NCBI GenBank assembly: GCA_021186555.1
Contig: JAJKFL010000330.1
Location: 26,093,444 to 26,157,443, forward strand
DNA from: Reticulitermes speratus
Taxonomy: Eukaryota > Arthropoda > Insecta > Blattodea > Rhinotermitidae
Length of the DNA: 64,000 bases
Reading direction: 5' to 3'
Shown here: positions 26,901 through 38,900 of the stretch, one piece after another
How the letters are laid out: each line of letters opens with the position of its first letter
How positions within the stretch are numbered: the first letter of the stretch is position 1
The notes under the pieces: generated by a model
What the model was told of the DNA's origin: nothing
Seen by the model: the letters and a program-made list of their open reading frames with translations, nothing else
Database searches by the model: none
Position numbers and translations under genes: made by a program

Positions 26901-29900
26901 TAGAAGTCTGTCAATTAAAACAATTGCCAAGGTAATGGTAAAATTTTTTGTGTGATGTACGGCTCATTGCTGTATAGTTTATACTCCCATGTGTAGCATA
27001 TTATTTTTTGATGAATCAGAGTGGCAATGTGGCAGAACTCTGTATCATACAAATATTGGACATTTTTGTTTGTCTTTATTATTTCCAGTGTCTGTGTTCC
27101 AGAGTATAATAGGTAACATAATGCACACATGACTTTTTTTTTACTTATGTCATAAATTGTATCAGTTCTCATAACCATTCCCAAGTTTATAATAATATAA
27201 AGTTAGTTTTTTAGTTGTGGGCATAGAATTTCCAGTAAAGTTCTTATTTCTTGTTATACTTTTACAGTTACATTTACAGTTACACTTATCCATTGTTACT
27301 TGTTATAAAGCCATCTTTTAGTTTTTGGCCAGTGAAGTATCTGGTGGAGCTGGAAGATGCGCTTACTTGTACTTGAAGTGGGAACGAGGAGGATTTTATT
27401 TCATTTCATCTGTCATTATGCTGTTACTGTCGCTGTGCCAGTGACTCAGTCGTAGCCTTCTGCTGTAAAAATTTCATTCTCCAAAAACTAAAAGACAAAC
27501 TGTACAACTATAAGCACTGACTGTCATATGTGAATAACACTGACTTTTTCTTCATGCTTCTATGAATAAAAGTGAAAGATTAACAAAATGTACAGCATTC
27601 CCACATGATAACAGTAGACTTTTCATTGTGATATAACATTATACTTGATATAATTTCATCTCTGAAGCTTAGAATGTTGCTCTTATTAGTGTCGACAGTA
27701 AAAGGTGATAGCTGGAAGTACTGTATGACAGAGTGTTCAGTAAGAATGAAGAGTAAATTACAGCATTGCATAACACACGTGAATGGTCACTGTTGTAGGA
27801 ACTGTACATGTAATGGAAAAGAGTCGTATTAATCCTTTGAACACAGAATTGAATTCCCAGTGCTATCTGCAAAACCCTCAATTTAAATTACGGTATTTAA
27901 TTTTCTTTCTTGCCAACTCTGAAATAACATAAAAATAAAAAAAAGGCAAAAGAGGGGGAACCCCAAACAGGGCTGTACAGGAATGGCCATAATTGGCCAA
28001 CGCGTATGCTCTGTCATTTGGGAACTGAACCCAGCATCCTGCGATGCAGCATATTCTTCATTTGGTACCAAAGGTTTAAAGGTTGTATGTTTGTGCTGTT
28101 TTACTGATGTCTTTCATTTGTCTAGTATCATGCAAAGTAGATGCAGAAGTAATGCATGTTAATTTTTGCTTTTTTCTTCCTTGTATCTTTCTGTGTTCCT
28201 GTGTGTTACTTTGTGCATTTTGTTAAATTTCTGTTAGGACTGTATTTGGGAAAGCAGTAGCCTACACTACATTTTGGTAATTTAAATAGAACGTAAGAAG
28301 GAGACGACAAAATTCCATCACTATATCTTCCAAATGGACTCTACTTCAGGGTTTCCCATCGAAACCCTTTTTGCTTTTACCTCCCATGCATGTTATCTGA
28401 TATACCACTCTTAGTATTTAACTTTCGTGATAATTGTGCAAAATGATGCATGTGTAATTGTATTATTTTCTGTTGAGTTTTGAGACATCTGTGTTGCTCT
28501 TGTGTTTAGGAAAAAGTTTCAGAATGTGGCCGCTGTGTATCTATATTACAGTATGTCATGTTTATTACTTCTTAGTTTGCTTTTCTAATTACCTGTTCTG
28601 CATATGAAGTGCATAAAAAGCACATGTGGGAGATAATGTCTTTCTGTCCATCTGCATATCCCAGGTTGAGAACCACTATTTGGATTTTGATTAAATTCGA
28701 TATGCCATTTGAGGCAACCACAAGCTATTAATTCCATTTAATGGATGGTAACAACATCGGCAGACATGCAAATTAGTGAGGTGGGAGCAATACTAGTGTC
28801 ACTTCTGAAATCAAGGAACCACTAGTAACATGAGTAACCCTGATAATCGGAGTTGTACTTAGTAATGCCAACTTCTTTATCAAAACCATTTGGAATTGCT
28901 AAAAGTATTCCAAATGTATGTTGAAACTCTATGGATTGCACCTTTTCCAATTTTATTTTGTAGCGAAAGATAGGCTTAGGGAAACAGCTATTTGTTCATG
29001 TTGATTAGATCATTTGCCTGAATGTAAGTTTTATTGTCAATGCAAGAGGGGTCATATCTTTCTGATTTGATTATTGTCTTATAACAGTGAAAACTGGTAT
29101 TCCAGTGTGGAGTACATTTTTTTTAAAAGAAACAGTACATTAAAAATATTTAAAATAAACCTTACAGATTGTAATAAAACTGGTGTTTATAATGTGTCAG
29201 TTATGTGACAGATGAGAAATGGGCAACTTTTTGTTGAAGCTTCACATAAGGCACAGCATATTTGGACTGATAAAAAACTTTAATAACACTGTGTAAATTA
29301 AGCTATTGATGTCATTAAATAAACCAAGAGAGAAATAAAGGTATGGGACTAAATTAACACCACCTTAATGAGATCTGTATTATGTCATGTACCAGTTTTG
29401 TTGTTAATTCTGGCATTTCTTATAGTCACATAAAATTTAATATCAGCATCATGTTGAGTAGGGATTGATTATACACATTCTTCTGATGCAGACTAAATCT
29501 AAATCTCTGAGTACCAAATTTGGTCTAAACATGCTAATTAGCTTTGGCAATAAAACATTTGGAAGGACAGAGAGGCATTATCTCCTTTCCCTCTCATGCA
29601 CTTTTGCATTAAGTGTATAAAATAAGGAATAATTCCTTGGACTGTTGCTTATACTGGAATACCATTAGTCTGGGTGTGCCTGTTACAGACAGGCTGCTTT
29701 GCATGTTCGTGTGTTCATGTATCCAGTATTGCTGAAGCATAGTGTAATTTCTTTGCAATTGACTGGTTATCTGAAAAGTGCATAGGGCGTGCACTGAAAC
29801 ATCTGTCTGTACATTTCTGAAGTGTTTTGTTTGATGTGAGCTGCAAGAACCAGAGGTTCTTGTTATATCAGCGTGCTTTGGATATGGTACACATAATTAT

Positions 29901-32900
29901 TGTATTATGCAGTCATCACACTCGGATTTCTGTGGCAGTGCACACTTGCTGTGCATGACTTTGCTTTGTACCTGCTTAGTAGTCTAGTTTGACTAATGGA
30001 TTCAGTCTGTATATGTCATCCATGTTTTTACATATTGTTTAACCCTAAATGTGTTTGTTTTCTGATGATTTCTTCAGCTCAGGAAGTTCTTAATGTACTG
30101 TCAAAATAAGGTGAATCGTAGGTGTGTAGTTATTACCACATACACATTGTGTCTGAATTTTGCCTGAGTTTGTCATCCATTTATGTATCATAGCTGTTAT
30201 ACTTACCAGATTAAAGCAGCAAAACATACCCTTTGTCTCTCAACCCTCCTCAATAAATTCCTTGGTTTTATTGGTTGAACGTACTTGTAATATGTAGCAT
30301 GTCATCTGAAGAAAAGGAAGCCGGTCACTGAGCCCTACCCTAAACTTGTTAAATCCAGTTCATACCTTGCAAGACCCATATTGCTACTGCTGCTGCTGCT
30401 GCTGCTACTACTACCACCACCACCCCATATGCCACATGTTCTACATTTATCACTCTCTCTCTCTTTTATTTATTTAATTATGCTACAGCCCAACCTGGAT
30501 TGTTTGAGGTTTCTAGATCACATAATTAGACACACACACACACCTGGTAGGACTCCTGAATGAGTGCTCAGCCCAGCTGTGATTTTATTACCCAAACACT
30601 ATTTAATGGAGGGAACAAATTATGTATCTGTTCATTAAGAAAGAAGACAGTACAAAAGTACTGAATGTCAAGAAATTAAATGCTGAACAGTTAAGTGCAA
30701 ACTGTAGCAGGATCACACTCAGCTTTTTGTAGTAGTTTAAATATTTAAAAGATTGTTCTTTACACACTTGTTCCAGAAAACTGTGTGGTCACAATCAGAT
30801 TTTAAATTTTTGGTTATAATACAAAATTACATCTTAATTTGGTGTCCATAATGAGCTTTGCCAAAGCATACCTGCGGAATCTTTGAAGATCATTGTTTAA
30901 GAAGTACTGATGTCAGTCAGCCACCCAGATTTATTGATACCCCTGCGTGCGTTCACACGCACACACACACATATGCACAAGCATATACACATGTGTGCAC
31001 ACACTCTCGCATTCCTTTCTTTTGCTCTTAACTCACTATAAGGATTTTAATTTATAAATAGTTGCTGTACAGTCCTGTACACTTCTTACTTAATTCATCA
31101 TTCATTATCATCATCATCAAGGAATGTGTACTTCACTCTAAGTTGTATAAGTTTTAGATAACTTGACATTCTATGACATGAGGTATTGCTATACTTATCT
31201 TTACTTTCATTTCCTCTGTTGTAAGATCTTTCAGAAACATGGCTTGGTGGTGATACTACATCACTGCAGTCCATAGTCTCCAGGTCTCGTAATGTCTGCA
31301 TCTCTTACAGGCACATTGTGGCGATATATACGGGCCTCAATGTCGCTGTCAGGTTACATGCCACCATTGTGTGATCCAAGTGATGGACATCTTTTGTTGG
31401 ATGGTGGATATGTCAACAATCTACCAGGTAAACCAATCACAAGCTATTGTATATTGTACTGTATGTTGGACTGGTCTGGCCCATTTGCTGCTTGGTACAG
31501 GGACAATATTGATATTGTATCAAACAGTGATTTATATTGCTCTATGTCATTCTCGCTGACTTGTTTCGTGATTTTTCAGCCTCATTTCTTCTGTTGCTGT
31601 CTATGTATCAAATGTGTACGATTTCTTGTACTTCTGTCTACTAATAATTGATATGTTATGTGTTTATTTTAGCTTGTACTTCACTTTCCTCTTTAAGTAG
31701 TCTATATTTCTTGCTGTCTTTAATTTGTGACTGTTATGTAGTTTGTGTGTTTCCTTTGTTGCATTAGGTTAAAAAAATACCATGTTATCTGGCATGTAAA
31801 CTTCAGAAAATTAACTACATAAATTGTGATTGTGTTCTTGTATTACATTTTACTGTTTTAGTGTTCTACTGTAACTACATCTTCTACGTTTGTGAAATAT
31901 TCAGCTTTCTCCTTGCATGTGACTTTCCCTTGTGATAAAGTAACTCTGCTCTGTATTATCTGGCTTGTGCCTATGAGAGTGAATATACTTGCATGTCTGC
32001 ATTTTAACTTTGTAATAATAAGTCTCGATTACCAGGCAAGATATCCCAGCTGGAACCAGCTCCTTCTCGCACAAAATTCTGGACCATTTGAATTTCTTTA
32101 TCCCTTCTGTTGTTGCTTCGATTTAAGAGTGTCTCTGCAGGTTCATTGTGGCGTTACGTGCGCTCCAGCATGACGATAGCAGGGATATTTCCACCCCTCT
32201 GTGATCCTAGGGATGGACATTTACTCGTAGATGGTTGCTATGTCAACAATGTGCCAGGTAAATGTACTGTGAGAAGTACAAGAAGTGTATGGACTTTTCT
32301 GTAATTAAACAGTTATTTTCTGCTGTATTTGTAAAATTATGTTGTCAACATTAATGTAGAATTATGAAAATTTTTGTTCTGTAGTTTCAGAAATCAAGTA
32401 TGAATTTTCATCAGATATTAATAACACAGCATAACAAATTTTCACATTTTTGTATAATGTGTGAAGTAAGATGGTTTGACTAAATCAGTTATGCTTGTCA
32501 CAAAAAGGAGTTATAAATTTGAAACATAGACAGTCCTGTTTTTATCTTGTATCCTTATTTGTATGCTGGATGTATGAATGTCCACACACATAACCAAAAC
32601 AGTCAGATGAACATATGCAATTAGGATGGTGTTGTTTCTCCATATTAATTGTCTGAAGAACACTTCAGTCACAACAAACACACAGTAGCTCAGGTGTGTG
32701 CAGGTTACAACTGACACATAATATGCATGCAGTTGTTATTATACACAGCCACTGCCCTCCCATTCCATCAGCATTCACTAAATGATGCTTATTTTTTAAC
32801 TGACTGAATGAGAAATTTTCATTACAGTTTTCTTTAAAGCTGAGATATGATGTAAAATTTCTTAGCCAGATTTGTACTCAGCATATCAGAATTAATGTAA

Positions 32901-35900
32901 AAAGTCAGTTTTTTCTTATGTTACTCTGACATTGTTGAACTGTGTAATGCAACAGATATTAAATGCAGTCGTCAGGTTTATACGCAATATGTAACTGTGT
33001 GTGTAGCTCTCAGCAGTTTCATATACAGTAGAACCCGGATAAGAAGTCCCCGCATAAGAAGTTTTCCCCTGTAAGAAGTCTGATTTTTAAAGTCCCGAAA
33101 TCCTATTGCTTTTAATAAGCTTCCCTCTTAATAAGTCTTCCCGCTTAAGGAGTCCCTAATCCTCTGGTCCCTTGAAAGACTTCTTAACAGGGTTCTACTG
33201 TATATATAATTGTTTGTGAAGAACATGTGGGTAGATACTTCATTTCCTCTACTAGAGTTGTTTCCACTAATGCTACATATCCATATTTTACCATTGACAC
33301 TGTATAGTTAAAATACTGACAGTGTCACTAAAACAGAAAGAGAGAGCTATGGTTTGCCTCATATTCACCCTGAAGATGGAAATTGCATTGTGTGTCGAAA
33401 CATTGACACTGCTTCAAAACTTGATTTGGCTCAACCATGAAAGGTTAAATTGTAAATAAGAAACATGCTGATGGTTAGAAATTTTTAGGTTATGGTATCT
33501 GACAAATGTAACATGACTTACATTCCTAGCTGAGTAATAAGAATTTCAGAAAAGGAAAACAACAACAGCAACAACACGAACATATTTATAGTTGCAAGCA
33601 GTAGAACAAATCTCATTCTAGTAGGATTTGTGCCACTACTAAAATTTCCTCCCTAGCGTGGAACACAGAGATTTATGACTGTGGCCACAGATGGCCTTTT
33701 CCTGAAACAGATCAATCCAGTCCACACCAACTTAATATTGTCCTTCCATCTAAGCTAGTTCTGACAAGTGTTCTGTCTTTCCTTTAGGTTTTCCAACCAA
33801 AATATGTGTGTTCTTGTGCCCGCGCATGCTAACGTGTTCCATCTGTTTCATTAACCCTAATGATATTTGATGAATGGTACAAATTATGAAGCTCCTTACG
33901 TGCAGTTTTATCCATCATCCTTTTCTTTTCTTCCCCTTTATTTCTTAATACAGCAGTTTACAGATTTAAATAATATTTCTGTGAAGCTGAATGTATCTTA
34001 CATAACAGTCTGCTGTAAAACAGATGTAATTTTATCAGGCAAGAATTCATTGGGCGTTCTGCAGTTCTCAGTGTTGCAGGATATTGGTCAGCTGATTCCA
34101 GTCTGATCATAGGAGATACACTTGCATTTCACCTGCTTATATATACTGCGCTTGTAGATACAACATTTTTAAAGCACCTTAGCTCCACCACAATGAGGAG
34201 CAGCTTCCCACTTACTCCACCCCCCCGTACACATGACTACGTGTGACTGCCATGCTTTCACTTTGAAGGTTGTGTTTTATCTCAGAGAAAGTTGAAGAAC
34301 AAGGTACCTTTATTTGGTTTACAATTTAATTCGTACTGTTACAGCACCTAGAAGCCTGATAAACTTAGAACAAAACCTTTGTTTGTTTGAAATTTCATAG
34401 TTGTTCCCTGGTAGACAAAAGCATCTCGTCTACACCACAGAGTGCAGATACACAATCACTAACTTACTCAATGACTAGCCACCTACAGTGAGAAAGTACA
34501 TCTGTTGTGACAGTGCTGTGAAGCACAACAACCATGTTAGTGCTAGTCACTCCAGTAACTTTTATTAATTCAAGCAATATTTTTTATGGAATCAGTGTCA
34601 TCCTTTCAGTAATCTGTGTTTACTGGAACACTTAATTCTTAAGGCTCTGATGATGCTTCATTAATGTGATGATAGTAAGGCTTTGCAAGGCACAGAAGTT
34701 TGAATTTTGTTGCCTATATAAGACAAAGATCAGAATGGTTATATGATTATACATAAACAGACAAGGAGCCTGTTGCCACTGGGGGAATGTGACACTAATG
34801 AAGTGACTGTATTAGGTAAAACTTTAATTATGTACCATTAATTAGGCTCCTCTTACACAGAGAACATTTTAAACAGGACAAAAATTTATTAACGATAGGG
34901 AAAACTTTGGAATGAGAATTAATGCTTACAAATTACATTAGCTTAATTTTAGTCTTTGTTAATCATGCTTAGAAAGCTATCAGTACTTGTTGTGACCCAA
35001 ATGAGTACTGAAACATTTCTGTCAACAGCGGATGTGATGCTGAGCCATGGAGCAAAGCACATTCTCGCAATTGATGTTGGCTCCCAGGATGACACAGATC
35101 TCACCAACTATGGGGATTGTCTGTCAGGCTGGTGGTTGCTGTGGAAACGATGGAATCCATTTGCATCACCAGTGAAAGTACCAAATTTGCCTGATATTCA
35201 GTCTCGACTTGCATATGTGTCCTGTGTCCGTCAGCTAGAGGTGAAGGATGGGAAAATAAATTTTATCTGTAGTATATTGATGCAGTGTATTAATATGTAT
35301 TTGGTTCCACTTGACTTGTAGCTAAATGAACCACTTGGTGAAAGAGTTAACATTGCACAGAGTTGTGCCACTTCATATTAAATATAACAAAATTAAAAGC
35401 TGAGATTCCATGATATACAATAGATGTTGGAGTTTATGTGCTTAGCACTGTTGTGTTCCACAGTCAGTGGGCTGGTTGGAGGGTAGCATAGATTGATGAA
35501 AGGAATGAGTAAGTAAAAATAGAAAAAGGAGAAGAGAGATGAAGAAAGAATGAAAAAAAAAAGGTGTGTTACAGTGATTGTTTCAGCAGTCTGGGTTGGT
35601 TTAGACAGTGCTTATGGAAAATTTAATGATTGCGGTCATATATCAAAAAATAGTAACAGGGATGGCAGTATACCAGTAACTACAGAACAGTGTGAGAAAG
35701 GGAGGCTTAAAATGTCTAGAATGTCGTGAAGTAATGGTTTGTCCACATTATTTTATTAGAAGAGAAGGGTTCATGTGGATAAAAGAAAATGTGTCAGATC
35801 GTAGTGTTAAAATATTAGTTTCCTTCTGCCTGTTTTACTCTCTCTCCCTCCATATGAAATTAAATTCTTTTGAATGTTTGTATAGTAGTAGTTCAGAGTT

Positions 35901-38900
35901 GTGGGAGATGCATGGGTAACGGTTTCATATGAGTAGTGCTAGCACAATTATGAATTACAGAACAGCCTCTTGTAGCTTGGAGAAACTCAACATATCAGCT
36001 TCTTTGTCATCAAGCCATTTCTTTCTGTAACAGAATTTTCATGCAAAGTACTTTGACATGTTAGGGGATAATATTTTTATGTTGTTACTGTGGAGAGAAG
36101 TTCCCTTGAATCTGTGGCAGCTGTAATAAATTTTCCATAATATAGTTGTGGAATTTCCTGTCTATTGCCAAGTATTTGAACATTTTCTGTACTTTATAGG
36201 TTCTGTGTGTAAGTCCATCTCATATGCTTGCAAGTCTGGAATTAGTTTTATTTAAGTACATAACACATAATGCTAAACCCAAAACAAGATTTTGTTTCTT
36301 CCACAGGAAGTGAAGAATAGTGATTATTGTGAATATATCAGACCACCAATTGATAAATATAAGACTTTGCAGTTTGGAAGTTTTGATGAAATCAAGGTAC
36401 GTTTAAATTATTAGTAACAGATCAGAAACTTCTCTAACCTGTTCTGTGTTTATTCTTAATTCACATCTGATGCATGCATAAAATACATTGCAGTACTGTG
36501 GTTATGTATTGCTTAGTCTCAAAAATAAATTTTTAATTTTGTTCATCACTCAAATTTATATACAGTATGGTTATTGCACGCTTTTATGCTTGGCCTTTCT
36601 CCTTCATACAAATTACACATGTGGCCTCTACTGTAGTTACAGCATTCTGTGACTGCCTACAGACACAAACATATGATAAAAAGGAGGAATTATTAAGACT
36701 GTTGTTATGAGAATCTAGCAGACTGAATGATACATTGGTAATGTGGCTCTCACAGACCAGAGGAAGCATATGGATTAATATGCTCAGTAAATACTATAAA
36801 ATATGTGGGTGAGCTAGAAAATATGCAGAATATATTGTTTAAAAAATGCAGTGGTATTTGAGTGTGTACAATAGCATCATTTTGCCACATAGGGTTAGCA
36901 CTGCTTCACAGTAATCCTGAGGGTTTGTGCTTGCACCAGCATGCACAATGAGCAGTATAGCCAACACAACAAAATTTTTAAAAAATCTTCCTGGATAGTT
37001 TCTGTCTCACCCATGTACATCCATGATGACTGAGTTTTAGCTCAAGCATCTGATGTAGCAGATGGGCATGACTTCCCAAACAGCCAGGGAAAGTGAATGA
37101 TCCATCTGCCTCTTCACTTCCACATTGTGTAAGGATCCATGTTGTTCTCGTGAAAAGTCTTCTGTGTAATATCTGTGATTCCATTGCACTTTATAATGTT
37201 GTTGATGAAAGTGAGTAATTATAGCATTTACATTTGTAGCATTGCATATTTCTTATTCAGTTGTCTGTGATGACATGTACTACCCATGATACATCTTACA
37301 TTTTTCTTTCTAAGTTCTGGAAGGTGTGATCACAGAAGGGTGTTCATGTGTTTAAAATAAATTTATCTGCTTTAATTGGAGGTTCACAATTCATAACTGA
37401 ATAGTTTATGTGCCCAGTACAGGTTGTGTGAAGACTGGAGAAACATGCTGCAGATGCTGGGTTAGTTTGCGAGATACGCACACTGGGCTAGAATGCATAT
37501 CAGAACAGTGAGTGAATATTAGTGCAGTTTGAGTGAAATGAAGTCACTGATGCAGCACTGTTTCGTCATGTAGGTAACAGTGTCACTAGGACACATGAAT
37601 CAGGAACAGCAAAACGAGCTACCACACTACAGGCCACAGGTTCACTACCAGAACTGGAGAAGTTGGATGGAAAAAGCAACTACAGTAATTGGAGAAGATC
37701 TTGGGGATGTGTTGACAGAACAAACACTGAGACCAGAAAAGATGCCAGAGCAAGAGCCAAGATTTGCCTGATGGTCAGGGGTATATTGTGTGCCCTGGTG
37801 AGACCTTCACAAACTGCCAGGGAAGCCTCAGACAGCCCACAGAAGGCATATGATGATAGCAGACTTACTAAAGAATGCTGAGAAAAGTTTTGCATTTTAA
37901 ATTAGAACTGCTACTACAGACTACTGCTACAATGACAGTAATAGTATTTATTACTGCTGGCAGTGGCTTCATTGGTGGTGTTGGTGGTGGCTGCAGTAGT
38001 AGATGTATAGGATTACAAATCTATGCAACAGGAAAGTGGGCTTTGTATAAGTTCTCCTTAAAACTCCTTGTTTTGTAGGAGGTTGGGTACAACCATGGGA
38101 AGACATACTTTGCTGGACGGTTGAAGGAGGTTCTGCTGCCCATTTTTAAACCCGAACAAGGAAAGGCAAATCATCCACATGAATCATCATGCTATACTTT
38201 CACTGATCTAGCACAGATGGTGTGCAAGGTGGCTGGCAATCAGTATATGGATGAGTCAGGTGAGTGCAGGGATACTGGCTGTTCATTGGATATATAAAAT
38301 GAAGTTATAATAAATAAAGTTCTTATTACACAGAAAAAATACATTTGTGTGAAGTCCCAGCAGCAATCTTACAATCATACAGTAAGCATACACTGCTCTG
38401 TGGGCACACTTCTGGTTTTGCAAGTATCAGCCTGGAGTATTTGAAAATGCCATTTTTTATTATTAGTGAGTTTCACTCTTGGTCTTGAGTCATTCTGTAA
38501 ATTTACTGTCTGCTCATAGTTTCATTTTGAACTTAACTTTGATTTGCTTCTGTTGTTCCCAGAACTACTAAATAGAATGTTTACTGCAACTTTCATCAGA
38601 TTCACAGTCATTATATTTATATACATCAAAATATCACACGATATCAAATAGAATTTTCATTGTTTTATTAGTACAAGCGAAACCAGACCTTTTAAAGATA
38701 AACCACCTTAAAAACAGTAGAGTGATATCAGTTTAATTTTTTTTGCATTTATGTGTCATATTGAGGAAAAATATTACTGTTGTACAGAGTCCATGGTATG
38801 TAGAAAGCAAGTAACATGAAACAGGGTCTGTTGTGGGCAGCAACCATTTAAGCTGAACTGAATGGCAACACAATTACAAAGCTTCCCAAATTGTATCAGT

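Larger units (their letters stand above)
21470..31310. other. largest sws intron (9.8 kb)
   Basis: Precedes the duplicated exons. Contents I can name: a dispersed-repeat fragment near 22150-22340, a possible second repeat at 23500-23770, an SINE-like candidate at 27900-28080 and microsatellites near 30387-30425, 30530-30545 and 30957-30975. I found no third copy of the duplicated exon and no other coding exon. Short ORFs are unsupported. Confidence 0.7.

Noticed and set aside
30381-30563. ORF starting with a poly-Leu and poly-Pro run
   Set aside because: Triplet microsatellite; no other support.
31311-32257. Duplicated exon as an assembly duplication
   Set aside because: The copies differ at 12 of 39 residues and at many silent sites, and the flanking intron sequences are unrelated; an assembly error would give near-identical copies.
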